Positions 8,249-18,748 of a stretch of DNA of 64,000 bases are shown here, piece after piece. A program made the position numbers and the translations under genes. Location of the stretch: NCBI GenBank assembly GCA_036504335.1, contig DASXVJ010000014.1, forward strand, positions 62,001 to 126,000, read 5' to 3'. The notes under the pieces were generated by a model. That model saw nothing but the letters and a program-made list of their open reading frames with translations, ran no database searches and was not told where the DNA came from. Source of the DNA: Fen-183 sp036504335 (GTDB taxonomy: Bacteria; Acidobacteriota; Thermoanaerobaculia; UBA5066). Within the stretch, counting starts at the first letter, position 1, and each line of letters starts with the position of its first letter.

Positions 8249-9595
8249 ATGCATTTCATTCGCAGAAATCTCTTCTTCTTCTTCTTCTTTCTTCTTCCGC
8301 TGGTCGCTCCCGCCGCGACCGTCGAGACGCTCCCGCCCATGCGCGAGCAGCACGCGATCCGGCAGGAGTGGGTGAAGGAACGCCTCGAGAAGGTCGTGCC
8401 GGCGCTCATGAGGAAGCACGGCGTCGCGATGTGGCTCGTCGTCTGCCGCGAGTACCACGAAGACCCGGTCTTCTTCTCGCTCGTCTCGCCGTCGACGATG
8501 GCCGCCCGCCGCCGGACGATCCTCGTCTTCTTCGACCGCGGCGGCGACAAGGGCGTCGAGCGCCTCGCGCTCGGCGGCGGCTCGAACGGCGGCCTCTACA
8601 CGGTGTACCGCGACCCCGAGGTCGAGAACCGCGAGCTCTGGGGCAACGCCCAATGGGCGCTGCTGCGCAAGCTCGTCGACGAGAAGAAGCCTGAAACGAT
8701 CGCCGTCGACGTCTCGAAGACGCACGCCTTTTCGGACGGCCTCTCGGCGGGCGACCGCGAGGAGCTGGAAGAGGCGCTCGGGCCGTGGAAGGAGAAGATC
8801 GTCCGCGCCGAGCTCCTCCCGCTCGAGGTCATCGAGACGCGCGTGCCCGGCATGCTTCCGACGTACCGCCGGATGATGGCGATCGCCCACGGGATCATCG
8901 CGAAGGCGTTCTCGGCCGAGGTCATCACGCCGGGCGTCACGACGACCGAGGACGTCGTCTGGTGGATGCGGCAGCGCGTGAACGACATGGGGCTGGGCGA
9001 GTGGTTTCCGCCCACCGTCGACGTCCAGCGCCCGGGCGTCACGGCGAAGAGCAGCCTCGCCGAGACGAAGCCCGTCGTGATCCAGCGCGGCGACGTCCTG
9101 CACTGCGACTTCGGCATCAGGGCGATGGGGCTGAACACCGACACGCAGCACATGGCGTACGTGCTGAAGGACGGCGAGACGGACGCGCCCGCGGGCCTGA
9201 AGAACGCGCTTGCGAACTCGAACCGTCTGCAGGATCTCGTGCTCGCGCGGATGAAGCCGGGCCGCACGGGCAACGAAGTGCTCCTCGACGCGCTCGCCGC
9301 CGCGAAGGCGGCCGGGCTCGAGGGATCGGTCTACACGCATCCGATCGGGGACCACGGCCACGGCGCCGGCCCGATCGTCGGCCTCTGGGACCGCCAGCTG
9401 GCGATCCCGGGGCGCGGCGACGTGAAGCTGATTCCGTCGGCGTGGTTCTCGATCGAGCTGCAGGCGACGACGCCCGTGCCGGAATGGGGAGGCCAGCCCG
9501 TCTCGATGATGCAGGAAGAGGACGCGGCGATCGCCGCCGACGGGACGATTGCCTTCGTCCTCCCGCGGCAGACGCGGCTGCACCTCGTGCGCTGA
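8249..9595 (+). CDS. Secreted M24-family (Xaa-Pro aminopeptidase-like) protein
   Basis: A 448-residue protein with a signal peptide made mostly of phenylalanine, encoded by a CTT/TTC triplet run at about 8272-8299. The C-terminal half is the pita-bread M24 fold. The metal-ligand regions can be followed as DVLHCDFGIRAMGLNTDTQH (two Asp), HPIGDHGHGAGP (His), WFSIELQATT (Glu) and MMQEEDAAI (Glu). It is therefore probably a periplasmic metallo-aminopeptidase or creatinase-fold relative. TAGACT at 8209 is 34 nt from the ATG, so this gene, unlike many neighbours, would have a leader. The AGAAATCTC at 8264 matches one arm of the AT-rich repeat. Confidence 0.85.
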   Translation: MHFIRRNLFFFFFFLLPLVAPAATVETLPPMREQHAIRQEWVKERLEKVVPALMRKHGVAMWLVVCREYHEDPVFFSLVSPSTMAARRRTILVFFDRGGDKGVERLALGGGSNGGLYTVYRDPEVENRELWGNAQWALLRKLVDEKKPETIAVDVSKTHAFSDGLSAGDREELEEALGPWKEKIVRAELLPLEVIETRVPGMLPTYRRMMAIAHGIIAKAFSAEVITPGVTTTEDVVWWMRQRVNDMGLGEWFPPTVDVQRPGVTAKSSLAETKPVVIQRGDVLHCDFGIRAMGLNTDTQHMAYVLKDGETDAPAGLKNALANSNRLQDLVLARMKPGRTGNEVLLDALAAAKAAGLEGSVYTHPIGDHGHGAGPIVGLWDRQLAIPGRGDVKLIPSAWFSIELQATTPVPEWGGQPVSMMQEEDAAIAADGTIAFVLPRQTRLHLVR

Positions 9596-9599
9596 GGCC

Positions 9600-10463
9600 A
9601 TGGAGGTCCGGTCGGGCCGCTTCGCGATTCTCGGCGACCTCCAGCGCACGTCCCACCTGGAGTTCTGGCGCGAATCGAACCCGGGGGAGAGCCGTCGGCT
9701 CGTCGCCGAAATCGTGGCGCGCGCCCCGGATTTCGTCGTGGCGCTCGGGGACCTCGTGTTCCGCGGCACGTCGGGTCGGGACTGGGCGCGAGTGGACGCG
9801 CTCCTGGCGCCGCTCCGCGAATCGGGCATTCCGATCCTGCCGATCCTCGGCAACCACGAGTACTGGTTCCGCTCCCGGACCGCCTTGCGGAATTTCTTCG
9901 AAAGGTTCCCGGCGCTCGCTGGACGGCGCTGGCACGCCGACACGTATGGGTCTCTCGGGCTGCTGTTCCTCGACTCCAACGAGCACGAGCTCGGGCGAGA
10001 GGCCTGGAGGGAGCAGGAGGCGTGGCTCGGCGAGACGCTTGCGCGGTTCGACGCGGACCCCGCGGTCGCTGGCGTCCTCGTCTTCTCCCACCACCCGCCC
10101 TACACGAACAGCACGGTCACGGGCGACGAGCTCCACGTGCGGCGGGCGTTCGTGCCGCACTTCGCCGCGTCGCGGAAGACGATCGCGATGGTCTCCGGAC
10201 ACGTCCACAGCTACGAGCACTTCGTCCGCGGCGGGAAGACGTTTCTCGTCGCGGGCGGCGGCGGAGGGCCGCGCGTGAAGCTCGCCCGCGGCGCAGCCCG
10301 CCGCCATGCCGACGATCTGTTCGCGGGCCCGGAGCTGCGCCCGTTCCACTTCCTCGAGTGCTCCCAGGGCGACTCCGGACTTGAGATCGAGGTCGTCGGC
10401 CTCGACAAAGGCGCGCGTTCCTGCGCGCCCCTCGCCCGGCTCACCCTGCCCTGGGCGGTCTGA
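9600..10463 (+). CDS. Calcineurin-like metallophosphoesterase
   Basis: A 287-residue cytoplasmic protein with the metallophosphoesterase motifs in order: AILGDLQR (residues 9-16, with the usual D-x-H replaced by D-x-Q), VALGDLVFRG (GD), ILGNHEYWF (GNHE), FSHHPPY (H) and SGHVHSYEHF (GHxH). The fold resembles purple-acid or Icc-type phosphatases. The Gln in the first motif replaces a common metal-ligand His and may alter metal use. The ATG begins 4 nt after the preceding stop, so it is probably co-transcribed with the M24 gene. Substrate unknown. Confidence 0.85.
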   Translation: MEVRSGRFAILGDLQRTSHLEFWRESNPGESRRLVAEIVARAPDFVVALGDLVFRGTSGRDWARVDALLAPLRESGIPILPILGNHEYWFRSRTALRNFFERFPALAGRRWHADTYGSLGLLFLDSNEHELGREAWREQEAWLGETLARFDADPAVAGVLVFSHHPPYTNSTVTGDELHVRRAFVPHFAASRKTIAMVSGHVHSYEHFVRGGKTFLVAGGGGGPRVKLARGAARRHADDLFAGPELRPFHFLECSQGDSGLEIEVVGLDKGARSCAPLARLTLPWAV

Positions 10464-10473
10464 TCGCCGAGGC

Positions 10474-12261
<1,788 letters not shown>

Positions 12262-12335
12262 GGGCGTCTCGCCATGGGGAATCCGGGTGATCCTACGCCA
12301 CGAGACTCTGTCGCGAAGCCGCGTTTCGCACTACG

Positions 12336-13187
12336 ATGGCCGGCGATGAGCGCCCGGCCGTGAAAGACCTCTCGGAAGTCCTCGCCGCCGAAGGCGAGAT
12401 CGTGCGCCTCGACCCCGACCACCCGGGATTCAAGGATCCCGTGTACCGGGCGCGCCGCAACGAAATCGCCCTCCACGCGCTGCGCTACAAGGCGGGAGAT
12501 CCGATTCCGCGCGTCGACTACACGCCCGAGGAGCAGGCGGTCTGGCGGCTCACCTGGGAGCGGCTGGGACCCCTCCACGAGACGCATGCCTGCCGCGAGT
12601 GGATCGAAAGCTCGAAGGTGCTGTCCCTCGACCGGACGTCGGTTCCGCAGCTGGCGGACGTGAACCCCACGCTCGCGCGCTCGGGTTTCCGCATGCTCCC
12701 CGTCGCCGGGCTCATCCAGGGGCGCGGCTTTCTTTCCGCCATGGCGCAGGGAGTGTTCCTGTCGACGCAGTACATGCGCCACCACTCCGTGCCGTTCTAC
12801 ACGCCGGAGCCGGACGTCATCCACGAGCTCGTCGGCCACGCGGCGAGCCTGTTCCACCCCGACATCGTCCGGCTGTCGCGCCTCTTCGGCGAGGCAGCCG
12901 CGCGCGCGAGTGACGAGAGCATGAAGCGCCTCGAGCTCGTCTACTGGTACACGCTCGAGTTCGGGCTCGTCGAGGAGGGCGGCGCCCTCAGGACTTACGG
13001 CGCGGGCGTGCTCTCGTCGTTCGGGGAGATGGAGCGCATGACGACGGAGGCGGAGCTCCGGCCGCTCGACTTCGCGGACGCCTCGGCGCGCCCGTACGAC
13101 CCGACGCAGTACCAGCCCATCCTCTACGTCTCGCCGTCGTGGGACCGGATGGTCGCCGACGTTTCGGACTGGCTGAAGACGATCTGA
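12336..13187 (+). CDS. phhA: Phenylalanine 4-monooxygenase (aromatic amino acid hydroxylase)
   Basis: A 283-residue enzyme that hydroxylates phenylalanine to tyrosine using non-haem iron and a tetrahydropterin. The catalytic core is clear: VDYTPEEQAVWRLTWERL for the N-terminal fold, FYTPEPDVIHELVGH with the two iron-ligand histidines (about residues 162-167), and YWYTLEFGLVEEGG with the iron-ligand Glu. No ACT regulatory domain precedes it, as is usual for bacterial PhhA. ATG 12336 sits inside TACGATGG; if TACGAT is the -10, the in-frame GTG at 12360 would be the real start. Confidence 0.92.
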   Translation: MAGDERPAVKDLSEVLAAEGEIVRLDPDHPGFKDPVYRARRNEIALHALRYKAGDPIPRVDYTPEEQAVWRLTWERLGPLHETHACREWIESSKVLSLDRTSVPQLADVNPTLARSGFRMLPVAGLIQGRGFLSAMAQGVFLSTQYMRHHSVPFYTPEPDVIHELVGHAASLFHPDIVRLSRLFGEAAARASDESMKRLELVYWYTLEFGLVEEGGALRTYGAGVLSSFGEMERMTTEAELRPLDFADASARPYDPTQYQPILYVSPSWDRMVADVSDWLKTI

Positions 13188-13198
13188 TCCGCCGCCCG

Positions 13199-13204
13199 TA
13201 GACT
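13199..13204 (+). promoter_or_regulatory. -10-like element TAGACT, leaderless start
   Basis: TAGACT ends 6 nt before the GTG at 13211. The intervening CCTCCC contains no ribosome-binding sequence. Confidence 0.5.
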
Positions 13205-13210
13205 CCTCCC

Positions 13211-14506
13211 GTGCCCCCGCCTCCGCGCCCGTACGACGCGCTGAAGCACCGCGACTTCCGCCGCCTCGCGATCACGCAGCTCCTGTCGCTCGTCGGGTCG
13301 CAGATGCAGAACGTCGCGATCGACTGGCACGTCTGGGTGCTCACGCGCTCGCCGCTCGCGCTCGGCCTCGTCGGCCTCGTGCGCGTCGTCCCGATCGTGA
13401 CGCTCTCGCTCGTCGGAGGCCTCGTCGCCGACCGCCAGGACCGCCGCCGCGTGATGCTCGCGACGCAGTCCGCGATGACGCTCGTCGCGCTCGCGCTCGG
13501 CGCGGCGACGCTTCTCGGCCGCGACACCGTCGGCCTCGTCTACGCCTTGACGGCGCTCACGTCCGCGGCGGGCGCGTTCGACAATCCCGCCCGCCAGTCT
13601 CTCGTCCCGCGCCTCGTCCCCGTGCGCGAGCTGCCGGGCGCCCTCGCGATCCTCCTCTCGGCGTTCCAGCTCGCGGCGATCGGGGGACCCGCCCTCACGG
13701 GCCTGATCCTCGCGGGCTCGGCGCACGCGGCGCCGGCCGCGGGGAGCGTCCACACGCACGCCGCGGGTCTCGCGCTCGTCTACTTCCTGAACGCGGCGTC
13801 CTTCGCGGGCGTCCTCGTCACGCTCGCGACGCTCAGGGTCTCGGGCCGCGTCGAGCGGACGGAGGGCGCGGCGGGGCATCCGATCGAGTCGCTGCGCGAG
13901 GGGCTCCGCTTCGTCTTCTCGACGCCGATCCTCGTGTGGACGATGACGCTCGACTTCTTCGCGACGTTCTTCTCGGGTTCGATGTCGCTCCTGCCGGTCT
14001 TCGCCGACCGCGTGCTCCTCGTCGGGCCGGCGGGCTACGGCTGGCTGCGCGCCGCGCCGGGCCTCGGGGCGCTCGTGTCGTCGGTGTGGACGTCGGTCGT
14101 CGGACTGCCGAGGCGGCAGGGGCGCGTCTTCCTGTGGGCGGTCGCGGCCTACGGCGCCGTCACGATCGTCTTCGGCCTCTCGCGGAGCTTCGCGCTGACG
14201 TTCGCCGCGCTCGCGCTCGTCGGCCTCACGGACACGATCTCGACGGTCGTGCGGCAGACGGTGCGGCAGCTCGTGACGCCGGACGCCCTGCGCGGCCGGA
14301 TGACGGGCGTCAACATGATTTTCTTCATGGGCGGGCCGCAGCTCGGCGAGCTCGAGGCGGGCTTCGTCGCGAGCCTCTTCGTCTCGGCCGCGGCCGGCGC
14401 CTCGTTCGCGGTGGTCTCCGGCGGCGTCGGGACCATCCTCGTCGCGGCGTTCGTCGCCTGGCGCGCGCGGGACGTTCGCGACTACGAGTGGTCCGCGGCG
14501 GGCTGA
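13211..14506 (+). CDS. MFS transporter, EntS-like exporter group
   Basis: A 431-residue major facilitator with 10-12 hydrophobic helices. FRRLAITQLLSLVGSQMQNVA near residue 17 is the conserved N-terminus of the group that includes the enterobactin exporter EntS and many macrolide-efflux-like proteins. The cytoplasmic loop signature between helices 2 and 3 is GGLVADRQDRRRVM. The second half carries FSGSMSLLPVFADRVL and GRMTGVNMIFFMGGPQLGELEAG, also typical. It is likely an inner-membrane exporter of a small hydrophobic compound. Nothing nearby identifies the substrate; no siderophore genes are in the window. Confidence 0.87.
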   Translation: MPPPPRPYDALKHRDFRRLAITQLLSLVGSQMQNVAIDWHVWVLTRSPLALGLVGLVRVVPIVTLSLVGGLVADRQDRRRVMLATQSAMTLVALALGAATLLGRDTVGLVYALTALTSAAGAFDNPARQSLVPRLVPVRELPGALAILLSAFQLAAIGGPALTGLILAGSAHAAPAAGSVHTHAAGLALVYFLNAASFAGVLVTLATLRVSGRVERTEGAAGHPIESLREGLRFVFSTPILVWTMTLDFFATFFSGSMSLLPVFADRVLLVGPAGYGWLRAAPGLGALVSSVWTSVVGLPRRQGRVFLWAVAAYGAVTIVFGLSRSFALTFAALALVGLTDTISTVVRQTVRQLVTPDALRGRMTGVNMIFFMGGPQLGELEAGFVASLFVSAAAGASFAVVSGGVGTILVAAFVAWRARDVRDYEWSAAG

Positions 14507-14544
14507 TATGGTTTAGGAAAGAGACAAGAGAAAAGAGAAGAGAA

Positions 14545-14683
14545 GAAGATTTTTCTTAGAAGGGGGAAGAGGGATGCGGCTCTCGAACTTGGCGGCGGTG
14601 GGCATTTGCGCGGCGTTGGCGGCGGCGGCTCCGGCGGCGGGCGAGGACCAGCCCAAATCACCTTCTAAGAAATCCCCGTCTTC
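14545..14683. repeat. Inverted AT-rich pair 1
   Basis: Left arm at 14545-14566 and right arm at 14659-14683, reading CACCTTCTAAGAAATC. A GA-rich run precedes the left arm (14521-14550) and a CT-rich run follows the right arm (to about 14705), so the two sides are broadly complementary over about 40 nt. The left arm ends just before the start codon at 14574; the right arm is coding and gives SPSKKS. Confidence 0.7.
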
Positions 14684-17600
14684 GTCTCCCTCTCCCTCTT
14701 CTTCCGAAGCAGAAAAGTCCTTCTCCACGCTCTCCGACAAGCTCCAGGGCCTTCAGTTCCGCACCATCGGCCCCTTCCGCGGCGGGCGCGTCACGGCCGT
14801 GGCGGGCGTGCCCGGGCAGCCGCTCACGTTCTACTTCGGCGGGACGGGCGGCGGCGTGTGGAAGACGGCGGACGGCGGCTCGAGCTGGGAGGCGGTCTCC
14901 GACAAGTTCTTCAGGACGGGCTCCGTCGGCGCGCTCGCAGTGGCGCCCTCCGACCCGAACGTGATCTACGCCGGGATGGGCGAGGGCTGCATCCGCGGCA
15001 ACACGTCGGCCGGCGACGGCGTCTGGAAGTCGACGGACGGCGGAAAGACGTGGGCGTCCGCCGGCCTCGCGGACACGCAGCAGATCCCGCGCGTGCGCGT
15101 CCACCCGGCGAACCCGGACCTCGTCTACGCCGCGGCCCTCGGACACACGTGGGGCCCGAACCCCGACCGCGGGATCTTCCGTTCCTCGGACGGCGGAAGG
15201 ACGTGGAAGAAGGTGCTCTACGTCGACGAGAAGACCGGCGCGTCCGACCTCGTGATGGATGCGACGAACCCGCGCGTTCTCTGGGCGGGCTTCTGGCAGG
15301 TCGGGCGCAAGCCGTGGTCGCTCGAGAGCGGCGGCCCGGGCGGCGGAGTCTGGAAGACGACGGACGGCGGCGACACGTGGAAGAAGCTCTCGGGCGGCCT
15401 GCCCGAAGGTGTCGTCGGCCGGGTCGGGATCGCGGTCTCGCCCGCGCGGCCCGAGCGCGCCTGGGCCGTCGTCGAGGCCGCGAAGGGCGGCGTCTTCCGC
15501 ACGGACGACGGCGGCGAGACGTGGAAGAAGCTCAACGACGAGAACAAGCTCCGGCAGCGGGCCTGGTACTACTCGCACGTCTACGCGGACCCGCGAAACG
15601 CCGACGCGGTCTACGTCCTGAACGTCGGGTTCTTCCGCTCGGGCGACGGCGGCAAGACGTTCGACGCGATCCGGACGCCGCACGGCGACAACCACGATCT
15701 CTGGATCGACCCGAACGACCCGCAGCGGATGATCGAGGGCAACGACGGCGGCGCGGCCGTCACGTTCAACGGCGGGCGGAGCTGGTCCTCGGTGCTGAAC
15801 CAGCCCACGGCGCAGTTCTACCGCGTCGTGACGGACGGCCGCTTCCCGTACCGCGTCTACGGCGCGCAGCAGGACAACACGACGGTCGAGATCCTGAGCC
15901 GCACGCGCGGCGGCGGCATCGGCCCGTCCGACTGGCACCCGGTGGGCGGCTGCGAGAGCGGCTGGATCGCGCCGAAGCCCGACGACCCCGACGTCTCGTT
16001 TGCGGGCTGCTACGGCGGCGCGATCGACCGGTACGACGACCGCACGGGCGCGAGCCGCAACGTCGTCGCGTGGCCGCAGCTCGCGATCGGGCAGGCGCCA
16101 AAGGACCTGAAGTACCGGTTCCAGTGGAACGCGCCGATCCTGATCTCGCGGCACGACTCCCGGACGCTGTACCACGCCTCCCAGATTCTCCTGAGGAGCA
16201 CGGACGAGGGCGCGACGTGGACCGAGGTCAGCCCCGACCTCACGCGGAACGAGAAGGCGACACAGGGATACTCCGGCGGACCGATCACGTTCGACAACAC
16301 GGGCGTCGAGGTCTATGGCGTCATCTTCGCGCTCGCGGAATCGCCGACCGAGGCCGGGACGATCTGGGCGGGGACGGACGACGGGCTCGTGCAGCTCACG
16401 CGCGACGGCGGGAAGAGCTGGGCGAACGTGACGCCGAAAGGCCTCCCGGAGCGCATCCAGGTCAACTCCATCGAGGTCTCGCCGCTCGACGCCGGTGCCG
16501 CGTGGATCGCCGCGACGATGTACAAGCACGACGACGCCCGGCCGTACCTCTACCGCACGGCGGACTACGGAAAGACGTGGACGAAGCTCGTGAACGGGAT
16601 CCCCGACGGCGCGTTCACCCGCGCCGTGCGCGAGGACCCCGTGCGCAGGGGGCTGGTCTTCGCGGGAACGGAGAGAGGCCTCTATCTCTCCTTCGACGGC
16701 GGCGCCGCGTGGCAGCCTTTCCAGAGGAACCTCCCCGTCGTCCCGATCACGGACCTCACGGTCAAGGACGGCGACCTCGTCGTTGCGACGCAGGGCCGCG
16801 CGTTCTGGATCCTCGACGACCTCTCCCCGCTCCGGCAGTGGGCCGACGGCGTCAAGAAGGAGGCGGTCCACGTCTTCAGGCCGCGCCCCGCGGTCCGTTT
16901 CGGATCGGCCGGCCGCGGCGAAGGCGGCGGCCCGCGCGGCGTCGGGCAGAACCCGCCCGCGGGAGCGATCCTCGACGTCTGGCTGAAGGACGCGCCGCCC
17001 GGGAAGCCGGGGCCGAAGGACGCGCTCACGCTCGAGATCCTCGACGGCGAGACCGTACTCCGGACGTTCACCTCGGAGAAGCCCTCCGACGACGACGGCC
17101 TGGCGGGGGCCGAAGAAACGGAGAAGCCGCTCGAGCTCAAGCAGGGGCTCAACCGTCTGTCCTGGGATCTCCGCATGCTCAAGCCCTCGCTCGTCCCCAA
17201 GGCGATCATCTGGGGCTCGCGGGACGGCCCGCTCGTCGCGCCGGGCACGTACACGGCGCGTGTGAAGCAGGGCGGGACGGTGCTCGCCGAGAAGATCGAG
17301 GTCGTCGCGAACCCGATGGTCAAGGCCGCGGCCGAAGACCTGAAGAAGCAGTCCGCTTTTCTCGCGAGCGTGCGGGACAGGCTCTCGGAGACGCACGAGG
17401 CGGCGCTCACGTGCCGCGACGTGAAGAAGCAGGTGAAGGACGTCTCCGAGCGCGCCGCCCGGCTCGGCAAGAAGGAGCCGCTCGCCGGGAAAGGCAAGGC
17501 GCTCTCGGAGAAGCTCACGGCGATCGAGGAGAAGCTCGTGAACCCGAAGGTCAAGAGCGAGCAGGACGTCCTGAACTTCCCGCCGCAGCTCGATCACCAG

Positions 17601-17810
17601 TTCGTGGGTGTCGCGAGCGTCGCGGCCAGCGGCGAAGGCGCTCCTTCCGCGTCCTCCGTGGCGTACTTCGGGGAGCTCGAGGTCCGGCTCGCCGACCTGA
17701 AGAAGCAGCTCCAGTCCGTCCTCGACACGGACCTCGCGGACTTCAACAGGTCCGTCGCGGAGCAGGGCGTCCCGGCCGTGGCGCCCGCGCCACGTGGAGG
17801 GAAACGCTAG
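14574..17810 (+). CDS. Secreted BNR/sortilin-type beta-propeller protein, 1078 aa
   Basis: A signal peptide (LAAVGICAALAAAAPAAG) and a low-complexity Ser/Pro/Lys linker are followed by many BNR/Asp-box repeats of the form S-x-D-G-G-x-T-W (WKTADGGSSWEAV, WKSTDGGKTW, FRSSDGGRTWKKV, WKTTDGGDTWKKL, FRTDDGGETWKKL). These build two seven- or ten-bladed propellers of the sortilin/VPS10 or xyloglucanase-like type up to about residue 750. The C-terminal 300 residues hold a beta domain and a helical segment. Such proteins are frequent in Acidobacteriota and Bacteroidota and are usually called glycosyl hydrolases, but no catalytic residues are evident here. The purine-rich leader includes GGGGGAAGAGGG just before the ATG. 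The stop overlaps that of mutM head-to-head. Confidence 0.8.
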   Translation: MRLSNLAAVGICAALAAAAPAAGEDQPKSPSKKSPSSSPSPSSSEAEKSFSTLSDKLQGLQFRTIGPFRGGRVTAVAGVPGQPLTFYFGGTGGGVWKTADGGSSWEAVSDKFFRTGSVGALAVAPSDPNVIYAGMGEGCIRGNTSAGDGVWKSTDGGKTWASAGLADTQQIPRVRVHPANPDLVYAAALGHTWGPNPDRGIFRSSDGGRTWKKVLYVDEKTGASDLVMDATNPRVLWAGFWQVGRKPWSLESGGPGGGVWKTTDGGDTWKKLSGGLPEGVVGRVGIAVSPARPERAWAVVEAAKGGVFRTDDGGETWKKLNDENKLRQRAWYYSHVYADPRNADAVYVLNVGFFRSGDGGKTFDAIRTPHGDNHDLWIDPNDPQRMIEGNDGGAAVTFNGGRSWSSVLNQPTAQFYRVVTDGRFPYRVYGAQQDNTTVEILSRTRGGGIGPSDWHPVGGCESGWIAPKPDDPDVSFAGCYGGAIDRYDDRTGASRNVVAWPQLAIGQAPKDLKYRFQWNAPILISRHDSRTLYHASQILLRSTDEGATWTEVSPDLTRNEKATQGYSGGPITFDNTGVEVYGVIFALAESPTEAGTIWAGTDDGLVQLTRDGGKSWANVTPKGLPERIQVNSIEVSPLDAGAAWIAATMYKHDDARPYLYRTADYGKTWTKLVNGIPDGAFTRAVREDPVRRGLVFAGTERGLYLSFDGGAAWQPFQRNLPVVPITDLTVKDGDLVVATQGRAFWILDDLSPLRQWADGVKKEAVHVFRPRPAVRFGSAGRGEGGGPRGVGQNPPAGAILDVWLKDAPPGKPGPKDALTLEILDGETVLRTFTSEKPSDDDGLAGAEETEKPLELKQGLNRLSWDLRMLKPSLVPKAIIWGSRDGPLVAPGTYTARVKQGGTVLAEKIEVVANPMVKAAAEDLKKQSAFLASVRDRLSETHEAALTCRDVKKQVKDVSERAARLGKKEPLAGKGKALSEKLTAIEEKLVNPKVKSEQDVLNFPPQLDHQFVGVASVAASGEGAPSASSVAYFGELEVRLADLKKQLQSVLDTDLADFNRSVAEQGVPAVAPAPRGGKR

Positions 17811-18730
17811 GAGCGGGACCGCGCGATCCGCTCCTCCATCTCCTCGAGACTCTTCGGCCAGTCGCCGTGGAGGAGGCGCGAGAGGGAGCGGTCCGCGAGG
17901 AGCCTTCCGCCGGTCTGGCAGGCCGGGCAGTAGTTCGTCTCGTTCGCGGCGTAGACGATGCGCTGGACGCTCGTCCCGCAGCGCGGACAGGCCTTGCCGA
18001 ACCTCCCGTGAACGGCCATGTCCTCGCGGAAAGCCGTGACCTTTTCGGGGAACTTCTCTCCCGTCTCCCGCCGCAGCCGCTCCGTCCAGTCGACGAGTGT
18101 CGTCCGCGTCGAGTCGAAGAGGCGGGCGGCCTCCTCGTCCGTCAGGCGCGACGTGAGGGCGACGGGGGAGAGCCGCGCCGCGTGGAGGATCTCGTCCGAG
18201 TAGGCGTTGCCGATCCCGGAGAAGAGCGTGGGGTCCGTGAGCGCGCGCTTCAGCGTGTGGTTCTCCGAGCGCAGCCGCGCGACGAACGCCTCGAGCGGCG
18301 CCTCCAGCGGCTCGAGCCCGCCGGGGTCGAGCGCGGCGAGGGCGTCGCGGCCCGAGACGACGCGGATCCACGCCCGCTTCTTCGGGCTCGCCTCCCGCAA
18401 GAGCACGGAACCGGAGTCGAAGTCCAAAGAGAGGAGACCGATTTTCTTTGGAATGGGTGCGGGCGCAGGCGTCCACTTCAGCCGGCCCGACACCATGAGA
18501 TGCAGAACCAGGAAGAGCTCCGCGTCCCCCTCTTCACCTTCAAGGAAAAATACGAGGCGTTTCCCGAGCCGGGACACCCCCCGTAGCACTCTGCCCTCGA
18601 TCGCGGCGAGGGGCGGCGCAACCGACCGGAGCACGAATGGGCTCGCGAGGCGGACTTTCTGCAGCGTCTGGCCCTTCAGGCGGCGCTCGAGGTGTTCGGC
18701 GTAGACGACGACGTCCGGAAGCTCCGGCAT
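17807..18730 (-). CDS. mutM: Formamidopyrimidine-DNA glycosylase / endonuclease VIII family (Fpg/Nei)
   Basis: A 307-residue base-excision repair enzyme. It begins MPELPDVVVY, giving the catalytic N-terminal Pro and following Glu once Met is removed. The conserved Lys lies in RLGKRLVFFL near residue 57, and a helix-two-turn-helix follows (LFSGIGNAYSDEILHAARLSP). The C-terminal zinc finger has CPRCG and CPAC pairs. It removes oxidised bases such as formamidopyrimidine or 8-oxoguanine. It is about 30 residues longer than typical Fpg. Stop codons interlock with the BNR gene (CTAG). Its start is 6 nt from a TATTCT box shared with the kinase promoter. MutM versus Nei cannot be settled here. Confidence 0.8.
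   Translation of the reverse strand: MPELPDVVVYAEHLERRLKGQTLQKVRLASPFVLRSVAPPLAAIEGRVLRGVSRLGKRLVFFLEGEEGDAELFLVLHLMVSGRLKWTPAPAPIPKKIGLLSLDFDSGSVLLREASPKKRAWIRVVSGRDALAALDPGGLEPLEAPLEAFVARLRSENHTLKRALTDPTLFSGIGNAYSDEILHAARLSPVALTSRLTDEEAARLFDSTRTTLVDWTERLRRETGEKFPEKVTAFREDMAVHGRFGKACPRCGTSVQRIVYAANETNYCPACQTGGRLLADRSLSRLLHGDWPKSLEEMEERIARSRS
18440..18551. repeat. Inverted AT-rich pair 2 (weak)
   Basis: GATTTTCTTTGGAATGGGTG at 18440-18459 faces CACCTTCAAGGAAAAAT at 18535-18551, both inside mutM. The match to the other pairs is looser, and the flanking CT-rich tract lies on the inner side of the right arm. Confidence 0.4.
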
Positions 18731-18735
18731 CGGTC

Positions 18736-18742
18736 CAGAATA
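18736..18742. promoter_or_regulatory. Bidirectional overlapping -10 elements (CAGAATA)
   Basis: Read on the minus strand, TATTCT (18737-18742) ends 6 nt before the mutM start at 18730. Read on the plus strand, CAGAAT (18736-18741) ends 7 nt before the kinase ATG at 18749. The whole intergenic region is only 18 bp, so the same seven bases appear to serve two divergent leaderless promoters. Confidence 0.45.
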
Positions 18743-18748
18743 GGCCCC

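Noticed and set aside
12270..12275. Five-codon upstream ORF before the symporter TTG start
   Set aside because: An ATG-initiated minicistron overlaps the TTG, but it is too short and unsupported to call a leader peptide.
14658..18476. 1272-aa open frame on the minus strand opposite the BNR gene
   Set aside because: Arg/Asp/Val-rich shadow of the high-GC plus-strand gene; no domain, start signal or family match, and the plus strand has clear Asp-box repeats.
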